Assembly: GCA_937138495.1 (NCBI GenBank)
Contig: CAKZPE010000014.1
Location: 51,684 to 115,683 of the forward strand
Source: an uncultured Oceanospirillaceae bacterium
GTDB lineage: Bacteria > Pseudomonadota > Gammaproteobacteria > Pseudomonadales > Balneatricaceae
Direction: 5' to 3'
Length of the DNA stretch: 64,000 nucleotides
The notes under the pieces were generated by a model. That model was not told the DNA's origin and did no database searches. It saw nothing but the letters and a program-made list of their open reading frames with translations. Below are positions 33,120 through 40,655 of this stretch, piece by piece (within the stretch, counting starts at the first letter, position 1; each line of letters opens with the position of its first letter). The translations under genes and the position numbers were made by a program.

Positions 33120-34418
33120 ATGTCTCAAGCTGAATTAACCGCCGCGCACACCGCCGCTTCGTTTAATGAAGACAGCGGTGTTGATTCCGGACTGACACCG
33201 GAAGAAAAGCGCCAGAGCAAACGCAACCTGCGTCGCCGTAAACTGATCGCCACCGCCTTTGTTATCCCACTGATCGTCTTTGTACTGATCGCCTTTATTG
33301 CGCCAATCGGCACCATGCTGTACCGCAGTGTTTACCATCCGACAGTTGCTCAACTGATCCCGGAGACCCTGCAGGCACTGCAATCCTGGGATGAAAGTGG
33401 CAACAGTATTCCGGATACCGCCACCCTGAATGTATTCGCGAAGGAACTGCATTATCTGGCCAAAGAACGCCGCTCCGGCAAGTTGGCGGAAGAGATAAAC
33501 CGTGGCCTGCCGGGCAGTTCAAGCACCATCAAATCCAGCGCCCGTAAGCTTAAAAAACTGGATGAAGCGACGCTGACCAGTGAAGGTGGCGAACATCTGC
33601 TGGCGGCCAAAAAACAGTGGCAGGATGTACGTATCTGGCGGACGATGAAGTCCTCCGGTGAAATCTTTACCGACAGCTTTTACCTCACCGCCACCGACCT
33701 GACCCGTAATGAACAGGGAGAGATCGTTGCCCGGGATACCAATATCTACATCAAGCTGTTTGCCAAAAGCCTGAAGATCGCCCTGCTGATCACTTTTTTA
33801 ACCGCCGCTATCGGGTTTCCGCTGGCCTACTATCTGGCAACGGCACCGGCCAAAGTCGCCAATACCCTGATGGTATTCGTTCTGTTGCCCTTCTGGACAT
33901 CCCTGCTGGTACGAACCACGGCCTGGATTGCCATTTTGCAGACCAACGGCGTCGTCAATGATTTCCTGATGGCCCTGCATATCATCAGCGAACCGATTGA
34001 GATGCTCTATACCCAGTTCTCAACGGTCATTGCTATGACTCATATACTGCTGCCCTTCATGATTCTGCCCCTGTACAGCGTGATGAAAGGTATTGATCCG
34101 AGTTACTTCCGGGCAGCGCTGTCACTGGGGGCTAAACCTCTGTCAGCCTTCTGCCGGATTTATTTCCCGATGACCCTGCCGGGGCTGAGTGCAGGTGCAC
34201 TGTTAGTGTTCATCATCTCCATTGGTTACTACATCACCCCGGCACTGGTCGGCGGCACCGACGGCCAGATGATCAGTAACATTATTGCGTTCCATATGCA
34301 GTCATCCAACAACTGGGAACTGGCCGCCGCACTGGGCTCAATCCTGCTGATACTCATCACCCTGCTGTACTGGATCTACGACCGGTTAGTCGGCGTTAGT
34401 AATATCAAACTGGGGTAA
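33120..34418 (+). CDS. ABC transporter permease, polyamine type (PotB-like), with a long periplasmic insertion
   Basis: This 432-residue permease has an N-terminal cytoplasmic tail, a first transmembrane helix (about 43-66), then an unusual hydrophilic stretch of about 150 residues (about 70-215), then the remaining five helices. The coupling EAA loop reads Ala-Ala-Leu-Ser-Leu-Gly-Ala-Lys-Pro (about 335-343). Standard PotB is near 280 residues, so the insertion is extra. It is rich in Lys, Glu and Ser with helical character and should face the periplasm. AAAGGG is seven bases before ATG 33120, so an in-frame upstream ATG (33069) is not used. The gene sits between the binding-protein gene and the second permease gene. 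Confidence 0.88.
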   Translation: MSQAELTAAHTAASFNEDSGVDSGLTPEEKRQSKRNLRRRKLIATAFVIPLIVFVLIAFIAPIGTMLYRSVYHPTVAQLIPETLQALQSWDESGNSIPDTATLNVFAKELHYLAKERRSGKLAEEINRGLPGSSSTIKSSARKLKKLDEATLTSEGGEHLLAAKKQWQDVRIWRTMKSSGEIFTDSFYLTATDLTRNEQGEIVARDTNIYIKLFAKSLKIALLITFLTAAIGFPLAYYLATAPAKVANTLMVFVLLPFWTSLLVRTTAWIAILQTNGVVNDFLMALHIISEPIEMLYTQFSTVIAMTHILLPFMILPLYSVMKGIDPSYFRAALSLGAKPLSAFCRIYFPMTLPGLSAGALLVFIISIGYYITPALVGGTDGQMISNIIAFHMQSSNNWELAAALGSILLILITLLYWIYDRLVGVSNIKLG

Positions 34419-34424
34419 CTGACG

Positions 34425-35276
34425 ATGCAATTTCCTAAATACTTTAATTTCTGGCACAAGCTGGGCATGCACAGCCTGAGGCTGACTGCCTGGGCGGTTC
34501 TGGCTTTTCTGATGCTGCCGATACTGGTGATCATTCCCCTGTCGTTCAACGTGGAGCCTTACTTCAGTTTTACCGAAGGCATGCTGGCATTTGATCCGGA
34601 TGCATACTCACTGAAGTGGTACGCCGAGATTATTAACGATGACAAATGGATACTGGCCATTAAAAACAGTTTCCTGATCGGTGCTGCCGCCACGGTCATC
34701 GCCACGGTACTGGGCACCCTGGCTGCAATCGGTCTATCCCGGGCGGATATGCCCCTGCAGCGGATGATCATGGCTATCTTACTGTCACCAATGATCGTGC
34801 CACTGATCATCACTGCGGCGGGTATGTACTTCTTCTATACCCAGCTGGGGCTGGCAGGTTCATATCTGGGCGTCATCATTGCCCATGCCGCGTTAGGTAC
34901 ACCCTTTGTGATTATTACCGTCAATGCCGCCCTGAGCGGGTTTGACTACTCGCTGGTCAGAGCCTCTCTGGGCATGGGTGCTTCGCCCAGCTACACATTC
35001 TTCAAAGTCATTATGCCGCTGATCCGCCCCGGCGTGATCTCCGGTTCACTGTTTGCCTTCATTACCTCTTTCGATGAAGTGGTAGTGATCCTGTTCCTCG
35101 CCGGTCCAGAACAGCGGACTATTCCGCGCCAGATGTTCTCCGGCCTGCGGGAACAGATTAACCCGACCATTCTGGCGGTCGCCGTATTACTGGTGGTGGT
35201 TTCAGCCCTGCTGTTACTCACCATTGAATACCTGCGGGCCCGTGGTGAACGGATCCGTACCGGCCAGATTTCATAA
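34425..35276 (+). CDS. ABC transporter permease, polyamine type (PotC-like)
   Basis: This 283-residue six-helix permease has a PotC-type coupling loop, Val-Arg-Ala-Ser-Leu-Gly-Met-Gly-Ala-Ser-Pro (about 176-186). It starts six bases after the PotB-like gene and pairs with it to form the membrane channel. The conserved Ser-Phe-Asp-Glu-Val-Val-Val near 212-218 is typical of PotC. Confidence 0.92.
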   Translation: MQFPKYFNFWHKLGMHSLRLTAWAVLAFLMLPILVIIPLSFNVEPYFSFTEGMLAFDPDAYSLKWYAEIINDDKWILAIKNSFLIGAAATVIATVLGTLAAIGLSRADMPLQRMIMAILLSPMIVPLIITAAGMYFFYTQLGLAGSYLGVIIAHAALGTPFVIITVNAALSGFDYSLVRASLGMGASPSYTFFKVIMPLIRPGVISGSLFAFITSFDEVVVILFLAGPEQRTIPRQMFSGLREQINPTILAVAVLLVVVSALLLLTIEYLRARGERIRTGQIS

Positions 35277-35341
35277 TTTACCTTTCTGCCCGGCATGCTT
35301 CGGACCGGGCAGAGTTTTTCAGACATGCAGGAAATACAGAA

Positions 35342-36871
35342 ATGAGCAGTCAATACATCAAAATTAAAAACCACATCAACGGTGAGTGGCTGGATGAAAG
35401 CAACGGACAATACGAACCGTTAAAAAACCCCTCGACCGGTGCGGTCATCGGTGAAGTCCCGCTGTCATCTGCGGAAACCTCCCGTCAGGCGGTTGCTGCG
35501 GCGGCAGAAGCCTTCCCGGAATGGAGCGCCATGCCATTACCCAAGCGCATGGATTTCATCTTTAAAATGCACCGAGCCATGGTGGATAACCACGAAATGC
35601 TGGCGGAAGCCATCGCGGTCGATCAGGCGAAACACATCGCCGAAGCCCGTGGCGAAGTGGGTCGGGTGATTGAAATTCTGCAAATGGCCTGCAGCATTCC
35701 TGCACTGATGCAGGGCGAAACCATTCAGGGCATCGCCAACAACATCAACGGCCGGGTGATCAAAGCACCACTGGGCGTATTCTGCGGTGTCGCACCGTTC
35801 AACTTCCCGGCGCTGGTATTCGGCTGGTTCATTCCGTTCGCCATCGGCACCGGTAACACCTTTGTGTACAAGCCATCCACCGAGTCACCGCTGTTCATGC
35901 AGCGCATGATGAATCTGATCGTCGAAACCGGCCTGCCAAAAGGCGTGGTAAACATCGTACACGGCGACCGTGACACCGTAGAAGCCTGGTACGACGATGA
36001 AAACGTCACCGGTATCTGTCTGGTAGGCTCCACCCCAACAGCTAAATCCATTGCGGCCGGTGCCGGTAAGCACGGTAAGAAAACCATGCTGTTAGGGGGG
36101 GCAAAAAACTTCCTGCTGGCCATGGAAGATGCACCGATGGATCTGCTGATCGAAAACGTCCTGATGTCCGGTTACGGCTCTGCCGGCCAGCGCTGCCTGG
36201 CGGTTTCTAACATCGCGGTAGTGGAAGAGATTTACGACGAATTCATCGAGCGCCTGCTGGAAGCATCCAAAAATCTTACCGTAGGCGATGCAATGGACCC
36301 GGACGTATTCATGGGTCCGGTTATTTCTACCAAGGCTAAAGAGCGCATTCACCATTACATTGATCTGGGCATTGAAGCCGGTGCCAAACTGGCGCTGGAC
36401 GGCCGTAACCCGGAACTGCCGGAAGCCAACCGTGACGGTTACTTCGTTGGCCCGACCGTTTTCACCGATGTGACCCCGTGCATGCCGATCGCCAAAGATG
36501 AGATTTTCGGCCCGGTACTGAGCATCATGAAAGTGGGCTGCATCAACGGTGGCCTGCGCATGATCCGCAATCACGAGATGGGCAACGGTGCCTGTATCTT
36601 CACTCAGAACAGCTACTACACCGAGAAGTTCATCAATGAAGCGGATGTTGGCATGATCGGCGTGAACGTCGGCGTGTGCGCGCCGCACCCTTACCTGCCA
36701 TTCGGCGGCATTAAAGGCTCACTGGTGGGTAATAACAAGGTTCAGGGTAAAGATGCCATCGACTTCTTCACCCAGAACAAGGTTGCCACCATCCGTACGG
36801 TTGATCCGAAAGCCGGCCAGCCTGCTGCGGCGAATAAAGATTCCAGCGTCCGCAGTTGCGTCGCTGGTTAA
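35342..36871 (+). CDS. mmsA: CoA-acylating (methyl)malonate-semialdehyde dehydrogenase, MmsA family
   Basis: This 509-residue member of the aldehyde dehydrogenase superfamily has the catalytic Cys in Gly-Ser-Ala-Gly-Gln-Arg-Cys (about 279-285). Leu-Gly-Gly-Ala-Lys-Asn replaces the general-base Glu motif of ordinary dehydrogenases, which is the hallmark of the CoA-dependent MmsA group. Met-Gly-Pro-Val-Ile-Ser and Gly-Val-Asn-Val-Gly-Val-Cys-Ala-Pro also fit. MmsA turns methylmalonate or malonate semialdehyde into propionyl- or acetyl-CoA, in valine, inositol or beta-alanine breakdown. It lies 65 bases after the amine-type transporter genes on the same strand and is closed by a strong terminator, so it probably completes catabolism of the imported amino compound. 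The needed aminotransferase is not in the window. Confidence 0.88.
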   Translation: MSSQYIKIKNHINGEWLDESNGQYEPLKNPSTGAVIGEVPLSSAETSRQAVAAAAEAFPEWSAMPLPKRMDFIFKMHRAMVDNHEMLAEAIAVDQAKHIAEARGEVGRVIEILQMACSIPALMQGETIQGIANNINGRVIKAPLGVFCGVAPFNFPALVFGWFIPFAIGTGNTFVYKPSTESPLFMQRMMNLIVETGLPKGVVNIVHGDRDTVEAWYDDENVTGICLVGSTPTAKSIAAGAGKHGKKTMLLGGAKNFLLAMEDAPMDLLIENVLMSGYGSAGQRCLAVSNIAVVEEIYDEFIERLLEASKNLTVGDAMDPDVFMGPVISTKAKERIHHYIDLGIEAGAKLALDGRNPELPEANRDGYFVGPTVFTDVTPCMPIAKDEIFGPVLSIMKVGCINGGLRMIRNHEMGNGACIFTQNSYYTEKFINEADVGMIGVNVGVCAPHPYLPFGGIKGSLVGNNKVQGKDAIDFFTQNKVATIRTVDPKAGQPAAANKDSSVRSCVAG

Positions 36872-36890
36872 TCCACGTTCGCAGAACCCT

Positions 36891-36928
36891 AAAAAAGCCG
36901 CGTCGGCCTAATACTGACGCGGCTTTTT
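36891..36928. terminator. Bidirectional Rho-independent terminator after mmsA
   Basis: AAAAAAGCCGCGTC and GACGCGGCTTTTT form an 8-pair GC-rich stem with A and T flanks between mmsA and the convergent small secreted-protein gene. Confidence 0.9.
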
Positions 36929-36941
36929 GTTTGTATAAGAT

Positions 36942-37283
36942 TCAGAAGCTCACCACCTTATAACCCCGGGCTTTAGGCTCCCAGCGGTAATACACATTGT
37001 TATACCGGTAATAAGGTTTACCTTTATGCTTTACCAGTAACGCACCTTTCGGCACCCGTACCAGCGTTGCATTCTTCGGCGCGGCTGTTTTTACATAAAC
37101 ATTGTTTTGCTTACGGTAGTAAACATCATCCTTCAGCCAGTAATTAACCCCGGATATCACCACGCTGACAGCACCGGCTGGCAAGTGTCTCACGCCATGA
37201 TGGCTGCCTGCAGGGTGTGCAGCAGCCTGCATGGCTGAGAATGTCAGAAGGCCGGTCAGTGATGCGATCAGTAATGTCTTCAT
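36942..37283 (-). CDS. Small secreted tyrosine-rich protein (DUF6515-like)
   Basis: This 113-residue protein has a signal peptide (hydrophobic core 4-19, likely cleavage after Ala-Ala-Ala-His or nearby). The mature part is basic and tyrosine-rich with repeated Tyr-Tyr-Arg units: Val-Tyr-Tyr-Arg-Lys, Tyr-Tyr-Arg-Tyr, and Val-Tyr-Tyr-Arg-Trp. A strand Val-Ile-Ser-Gly-Val-Asn-Tyr-Trp precedes them. These repeats recall DUF6515 and related cell-surface proteins of unknown role. It is monocistronic, convergent with mmsA and divergent from the regBA operon. Confidence 0.68.
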   Translation of the reverse strand: MKTLLIASLTGLLTFSAMQAAAHPAGSHHGVRHLPAGAVSVVISGVNYWLKDDVYYRKQNNVYVKTAAPKNATLVRVPKGALLVKHKGKPYYRYNNVYYRWEPKARGYKVVSF

Positions 37284-37552
37284 ATCGGATTCTCCTGTTG
37301 AAATAACAGTTCCTCACCTGTTCGCCCGGCCGCTCTCCCCATTCAGCGACACGTCCCACATAATCAGCAACCGCTTATACGCTTAGCGCTGATCTCTTCC
37401 CGAGAACAGACAAAAAAAGAAACTGTAAGCAAGCCTGAGGGGTCTGCCGTGACAGCAAAACGGGGGGAACCAGACCTGCTTACAGAAAGTTAAGCATGCC
37501 GGGTTATGAAGTTAACTTGGGTAAAGTCTTTGTAAAGTTAGGTAAAGCCTCT

Positions 37553-37567
37553 GCGACAAACCGCCAC
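37553..37567 (-). promoter_or_regulatory. Candidate RegA/RegR binding box in the regB promoter
   Basis: On the minus strand this reads GTGGCGGTTTGTCGC. It fits the consensus I remember for the RegR box, GNG(A/G)C(A/G)TTNNGNCGC, with one mismatch. It lies about 30 bases upstream of a TATAAT -10 sequence, an activator position, in front of regB itself. Autoregulation by RegA is inferred. Confidence 0.45.
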
Positions 37568-37590
37568 AATCATTTGCCGGTGGCTTAAGG

Positions 37591-37596
37591 TATAAT
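37591..37596 (+). promoter_or_regulatory. -10 element of the regBA promoter
   Basis: A perfect TATAAT lies 41 bases upstream of the regB start codon. The -35 region (37568-37573, AATCAT) is poor, which fits an activator-dependent promoter next to the RegA-type box. Confidence 0.45.
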
Positions 37597-37636
37597 CCTG
37601 TTTTTCCGGATCCGGTAACAGCCACATCTGACGAAC

Positions 37637-38947
37637 ATGCCCCACTTCAGCGATTCGCGCCATCACCTGCTGCAACTCAGTTATATCCGCACTGTGACAA
37701 TTATTGCTCAGGCCTGCCTGCTATTTTACGCCGTTGAAGTGCTGGGTATCGTTATTCACCTGTGGATGGCCATCGGCGCTTTACTGGCCATGACCCTGCT
37801 TAACTTGCTGACCCTTTACCGGTTAAGGGCTAATCTGCCTCTGACCCAGCTGGAATTTTTATTTCAGCTCATGGCAGATATTTTCTTTTATGTCTGTCTG
37901 CTGTATCAGCTTGGCGGCACCGGTAACCCGTTTTCATCGCTGTTGCTGATTCCGCTGATTATCAGTGCCATGACCCTGCCACGGAATTTCACCTGGCTGA
38001 TTGCGACACTGGTCACCAGCAGCTATACCTTTCTGCTGTTTTACCATATTCCCCTGCGTCCGCCGTCCACTGGCCATCAGTTGCCGATCCTCAGCTACAT
38101 TGATCTGTACACCACCGGTATCTGGCTGAACTTTATCCTGACCGCCCTGCTGATCACCTATTTCATCGTCAATATCAGTGAAAACCTGCGCCGCAAAGAA
38201 CACGGATTCAACCGGGTAAAAGACCGGCTGACCCAGGATCAGCAACTGCTGTCACTGGCCACGATGGCTGCCGGTACTGCGCATGAAATTGGCACCCCTC
38301 TGGCGACCATGCGGGTATTGCTGAAAGAGATCTCTCTGGATTACCCGGACGATAAAGCCCTGCAGGCTGACCTGAAAATCCTCCGTCAGCAGGTGGAAAA
38401 CTGTACCGGTCACCTGCAACAACTGGCCGCATCGGTAAAAGAAGAGCAGCAACAAACCCTATTACTTCCGGCAGATCGTTTTCTTAATGACTTGCTGGAT
38501 CGCTGGTCAGTCCTGCGGCCCACTGCCCGCTATCTGAAACCGGTCGTGACACAACAGCCACAACCCTGCATTGCCAGCTCGATCCCACTCCAGCAGGCAA
38601 TTATCAATCTGCTTAACAATGCTGCTGATGCTGATGCTGACAGATCAGGCCAGGCGCTGGAGATGCGCCTTGAGTCAGATGCGCACACCGTGCGAATTAA
38701 CATCCGGGATCACGGCCCGGGCATTCCACTGGACCAGGCTGAAGCCATTGGTAAGCCATTCGTCACCACCAAAGGCAGTGGCCTGGGAATCGGTCTGTTT
38801 CTGACCGCCTCCACGCTGACGATTTACGGCGGTGAAGTACGCCTCTATAACCATCCGCAGGGCGGTACACTGACAGAAGTCTCTCTGCCGGTCACCGCCG
38901 CTGAAAACCTGATACCTTCCGCTGACGACCGGGAACAATTGCAATGA
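37637..38947 (+). CDS. regB: Redox sensor histidine kinase, RegB/PrrB family
   Basis: This 436-residue kinase has about six N-terminal membrane helices (18-180). The quinone-binding heptad Gly-Gly-Thr-Gly-Asn-Pro-Phe lies at 93-99, between helices 3 and 4. The H-box Ala-His-Glu-Ile-Gly-Thr-Pro-Leu has the phosphorylated His at 216. A redox-box-like Gln-Val-Glu-Asn-Cys has Cys 256 in the position of the redox-active cysteine of RegB, and an HATPase domain follows (Asn-Leu-Leu-Asn-Asn-Ala-Ala; Gly-Ser-Gly-Leu-Gly-Ile-Gly). RegB monitors the ubiquinone pool and oxygen and phosphorylates RegA. The stop overlaps the regA start by four bases. Confidence 0.92.
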   Translation: MPHFSDSRHHLLQLSYIRTVTIIAQACLLFYAVEVLGIVIHLWMAIGALLAMTLLNLLTLYRLRANLPLTQLEFLFQLMADIFFYVCLLYQLGGTGNPFSSLLLIPLIISAMTLPRNFTWLIATLVTSSYTFLLFYHIPLRPPSTGHQLPILSYIDLYTTGIWLNFILTALLITYFIVNISENLRRKEHGFNRVKDRLTQDQQLLSLATMAAGTAHEIGTPLATMRVLLKEISLDYPDDKALQADLKILRQQVENCTGHLQQLAASVKEEQQQTLLLPADRFLNDLLDRWSVLRPTARYLKPVVTQQPQPCIASSIPLQQAIINLLNNAADADADRSGQALEMRLESDAHTVRINIRDHGPGIPLDQAEAIGKPFVTTKGSGLGIGLFLTASTLTIYGGEVRLYNHPQGGTLTEVSLPVTAAENLIPSADDREQLQ

Positions 38948-39480
38948 GCGACGCACTGACATTTCTGATTGTTGATGACGACGAAACCTTTACCCATGTA
39001 CTCTCCCGGGCTCTGAAACGCCGTGGATTTGAACCCCTGGTAGCCAACAGCGCTGAAGAGGCAAAACCGCTTATCAGCCGCTATGTTCCGGATTATGCCA
39101 CTCTGGATCTGAAGATGGACGGCGCATCAGGCATTACTCTGATTCCGGATCTGATAAGTCTGAATCCGGAGATGAATATTCTGATTCTGACCGGCTATGC
39201 AAGCATTTCCACAGCGGTAGAAGCCATCAAGCTGGGCGCTAAAGATTATCTGACCAAACCGGCTGACGCCGATGAAATTCTGGCTAAACTGGAACACAGC
39301 GAACCGGATCCGAACATTGATATCGCCGAAAAACCGATGTCAGTGGGCCGGCTGGAATGGGAACACATCCAGAAAGTACTGGGGGAACACGACGGCAATA
39401 TTTCCGCCACCGCCCGGGCACTGGGTATGCACCGCCGTACCCTGCAGCGCAAACTGGTAAAACGTCCGGTTAAGGAATAA
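38944..39480 (+). CDS. regA: Response regulator, RegA/PrrA family
   Basis: This 178-residue protein has an N-terminal receiver domain (acidic Asp-Asp-Asp at 11-13, phospho-acceptor Asp 55, Lys near 99) and a short C-terminal Fis-type helix-turn-helix (about 134-175). The latter contains Gly-Asn-Ile-Ser-Ala-Thr-Ala-Arg-Ala-Leu-Gly-Met-His-Arg-Arg-Thr-Leu-Gln-Arg, which is nearly invariant in RegA/PrrA/ActR/RoxR. A proline-rich linker usually separates the domains; here it is short. RegA controls respiratory oxidases, carbon and nitrogen metabolism in response to redox state. Translation is coupled to regB by an ATGA overlap. Confidence 0.93.
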   Translation: MSDALTFLIVDDDETFTHVLSRALKRRGFEPLVANSAEEAKPLISRYVPDYATLDLKMDGASGITLIPDLISLNPEMNILILTGYASISTAVEAIKLGAKDYLTKPADADEILAKLEHSEPDPNIDIAEKPMSVGRLEWEHIQKVLGEHDGNISATARALGMHRRTLQRKLVKRPVKE

Positions 39481-39496
39481 CCGAACAGCTTACCCA

Positions 39497-40165
39497 CTAC
39501 TGCTCATCAATATAGGCTTTGGCGTCGAAGGTACGGATCCAGTCAGGATGAAAAACCATCATGGCCGTCATGATAATGCCGTTCAGCAAACCTTCCGGGA
39601 ACATGATCAGTGGCAGGTACTGAATATACTCGTTATGGATCTTCTCTATCGGGTAAACATCGTTTATCCACAGCATAAAGGCCATGGTCAGGCCACCGCT
39701 GATACTGGCCACCCCGGCGCCGATAAAGGCACACAGAAACAGATACACAAAGAAATTTTTCGCCAGTTTAGCTTCCACTAAACGCAGAATTCCAATGCTC
39801 ACCAGTGCCGGAATGACAATGGTACAAAAGCCATTCACGCCAAAGCTCTGCCAGTTCTCCTGCCCAATAATGGTCAGCCCTAACAACGCCATGCTGGCAG
39901 CCAGAATGGCCAGATCCCAGCCGAACATCAGGGTCAGCACCGTGATGCCAACAAAATGAATCGCCAGCCCCGGCGAGATACCTGCCCGCAGTTGCCAGAG
40001 CAACATCAGCGCAACGGTTGCGCCCAGAAATAAATGCTGCAGCTGGCGATTATTAAAGAGGGTCTGCCAGGGGGCACGGTACACCGCAAGCAGCAGGAAA
40101 AAAACATACCCTGCCTGGGCCAGCCAAAACCAAGGACCGCTAAGCAGATCCGGGGACAGGCTCAT
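39497..40165 (-). CDS. CbiM-like energy-coupling-factor permease component
   Basis: This 222-residue integral membrane protein has about seven hydrophobic helices. It carries the CbiM-type features Ile-His-Phe-Val-Gly (about 69-73), a mid-protein Gly-Val-Asn-Gly-Phe-Cys-Thr (about 110-116) and a late Met-Phe-Pro-Glu-Gly-Leu-Leu-Asn-Gly-Ile (about 188-197). CbiM proteins bind Co or Ni for ECF importers, but no CbiN, CbiQ, CbiO or NikL gene is beside it, so the substrate and mechanism are unclear. Its start overlaps the rimI stop (TAATG), so the two are translationally coupled. Confidence 0.72.
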   Translation of the reverse strand: MSLSPDLLSGPWFWLAQAGYVFFLLLAVYRAPWQTLFNNRQLQHLFLGATVALMLLWQLRAGISPGLAIHFVGITVLTLMFGWDLAILAASMALLGLTIIGQENWQSFGVNGFCTIVIPALVSIGILRLVEAKLAKNFFVYLFLCAFIGAGVASISGGLTMAFMLWINDVYPIEKIHNEYIQYLPLIMFPEGLLNGIIMTAMMVFHPDWIRTFDAKAYIDEQ

Positions 40166-40632
40166 TATTCTTTCTCCTTACCGGCAGCTGATAAGCCAAG
40201 CCGCATCAGCCAGGCGTCTTGTTTACCCTGCGGCGTCACATAATAATCCTTCCGGCATCCATCCTGCCGGTAGCCATGCTTCTTATACAGTGTAACTGCT
40301 GCTGAATTGGTCGCGCTGACCTCCAGCAAAATATCGGTAACGCCCAGCTGTTCTAATTGAACATGGGCCGCGCTGAGCAGCTGGCTGGCAATACCACGGC
40401 CACGGTATTCTTCCGCAACGGCAATCTGTAGCAGTTCAGATTCAGTTTCAAACCGGGAGAAAATCGCAAAGCCCTGCAGAGACTCTCCGGCTACCATGCC
40501 CAGACACAGGTTATCCGGATTATTCATATACAGATTAAGGATAGCCGCTGACCAGGGAGGCTGGAAACAGGCCTGTTCGATGTGTTCAACATCGGCAAAA
40601 CTGACCTGCGTCAGAGGAATGATACGCGACAT
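40165..40632 (-). CDS. rimI: Ribosomal protein S18 alanine N-acetyltransferase
   Basis: This 155-residue GNAT protein has the acetyl-CoA loop Glu-Tyr-Arg-Gly-Arg-Gly-Ile-Ala-Ser-Gln-Leu-Leu (about 73-84) and Leu-Glu-Val-Ser-Ala-Thr-Asn-Ser-Ala-Ala-Val-Thr-Leu-Tyr (about 101-114), the RimI signature. RimI acetylates the N-terminal Ala of ribosomal protein S18. AGGGA lies before the ATG. It follows the HolD-like gene by 23 bases, repeating the holD-rimI order of E. coli. Confidence 0.92.
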   Translation of the reverse strand: MSRIIPLTQVSFADVEHIEQACFQPPWSAAILNLYMNNPDNLCLGMVAGESLQGFAIFSRFETESELLQIAVAEEYRGRGIASQLLSAAHVQLEQLGVTDILLEVSATNSAAVTLYKKHGYRQDGCRKDYYVTPQGKQDAWLMRLGLSAAGKEKE

Positions 40633-40655
40633 AACTTCGGTCCCTGAAAAGCGCC

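Larger units (their letters stand above)
37284..37636. other. Control region between the small secreted protein and regB
   Basis: There is no gene in these 353 bases. The right part contains a candidate RegA-type box (37553-37567) and a TATAAT -10 element (37591-37596) for regB. Just upstream are three GTAAAG words at 37521, 37532 and 37542, at 10 to 11-base intervals, so they lie on one face of the helix. Confidence 0.45.

Noticed and set aside
36092..36688. Open frame of 198 codons opposite mmsA
   Set aside because: Antisense shadow of a well conserved dehydrogenase gene with no protein features of its own.
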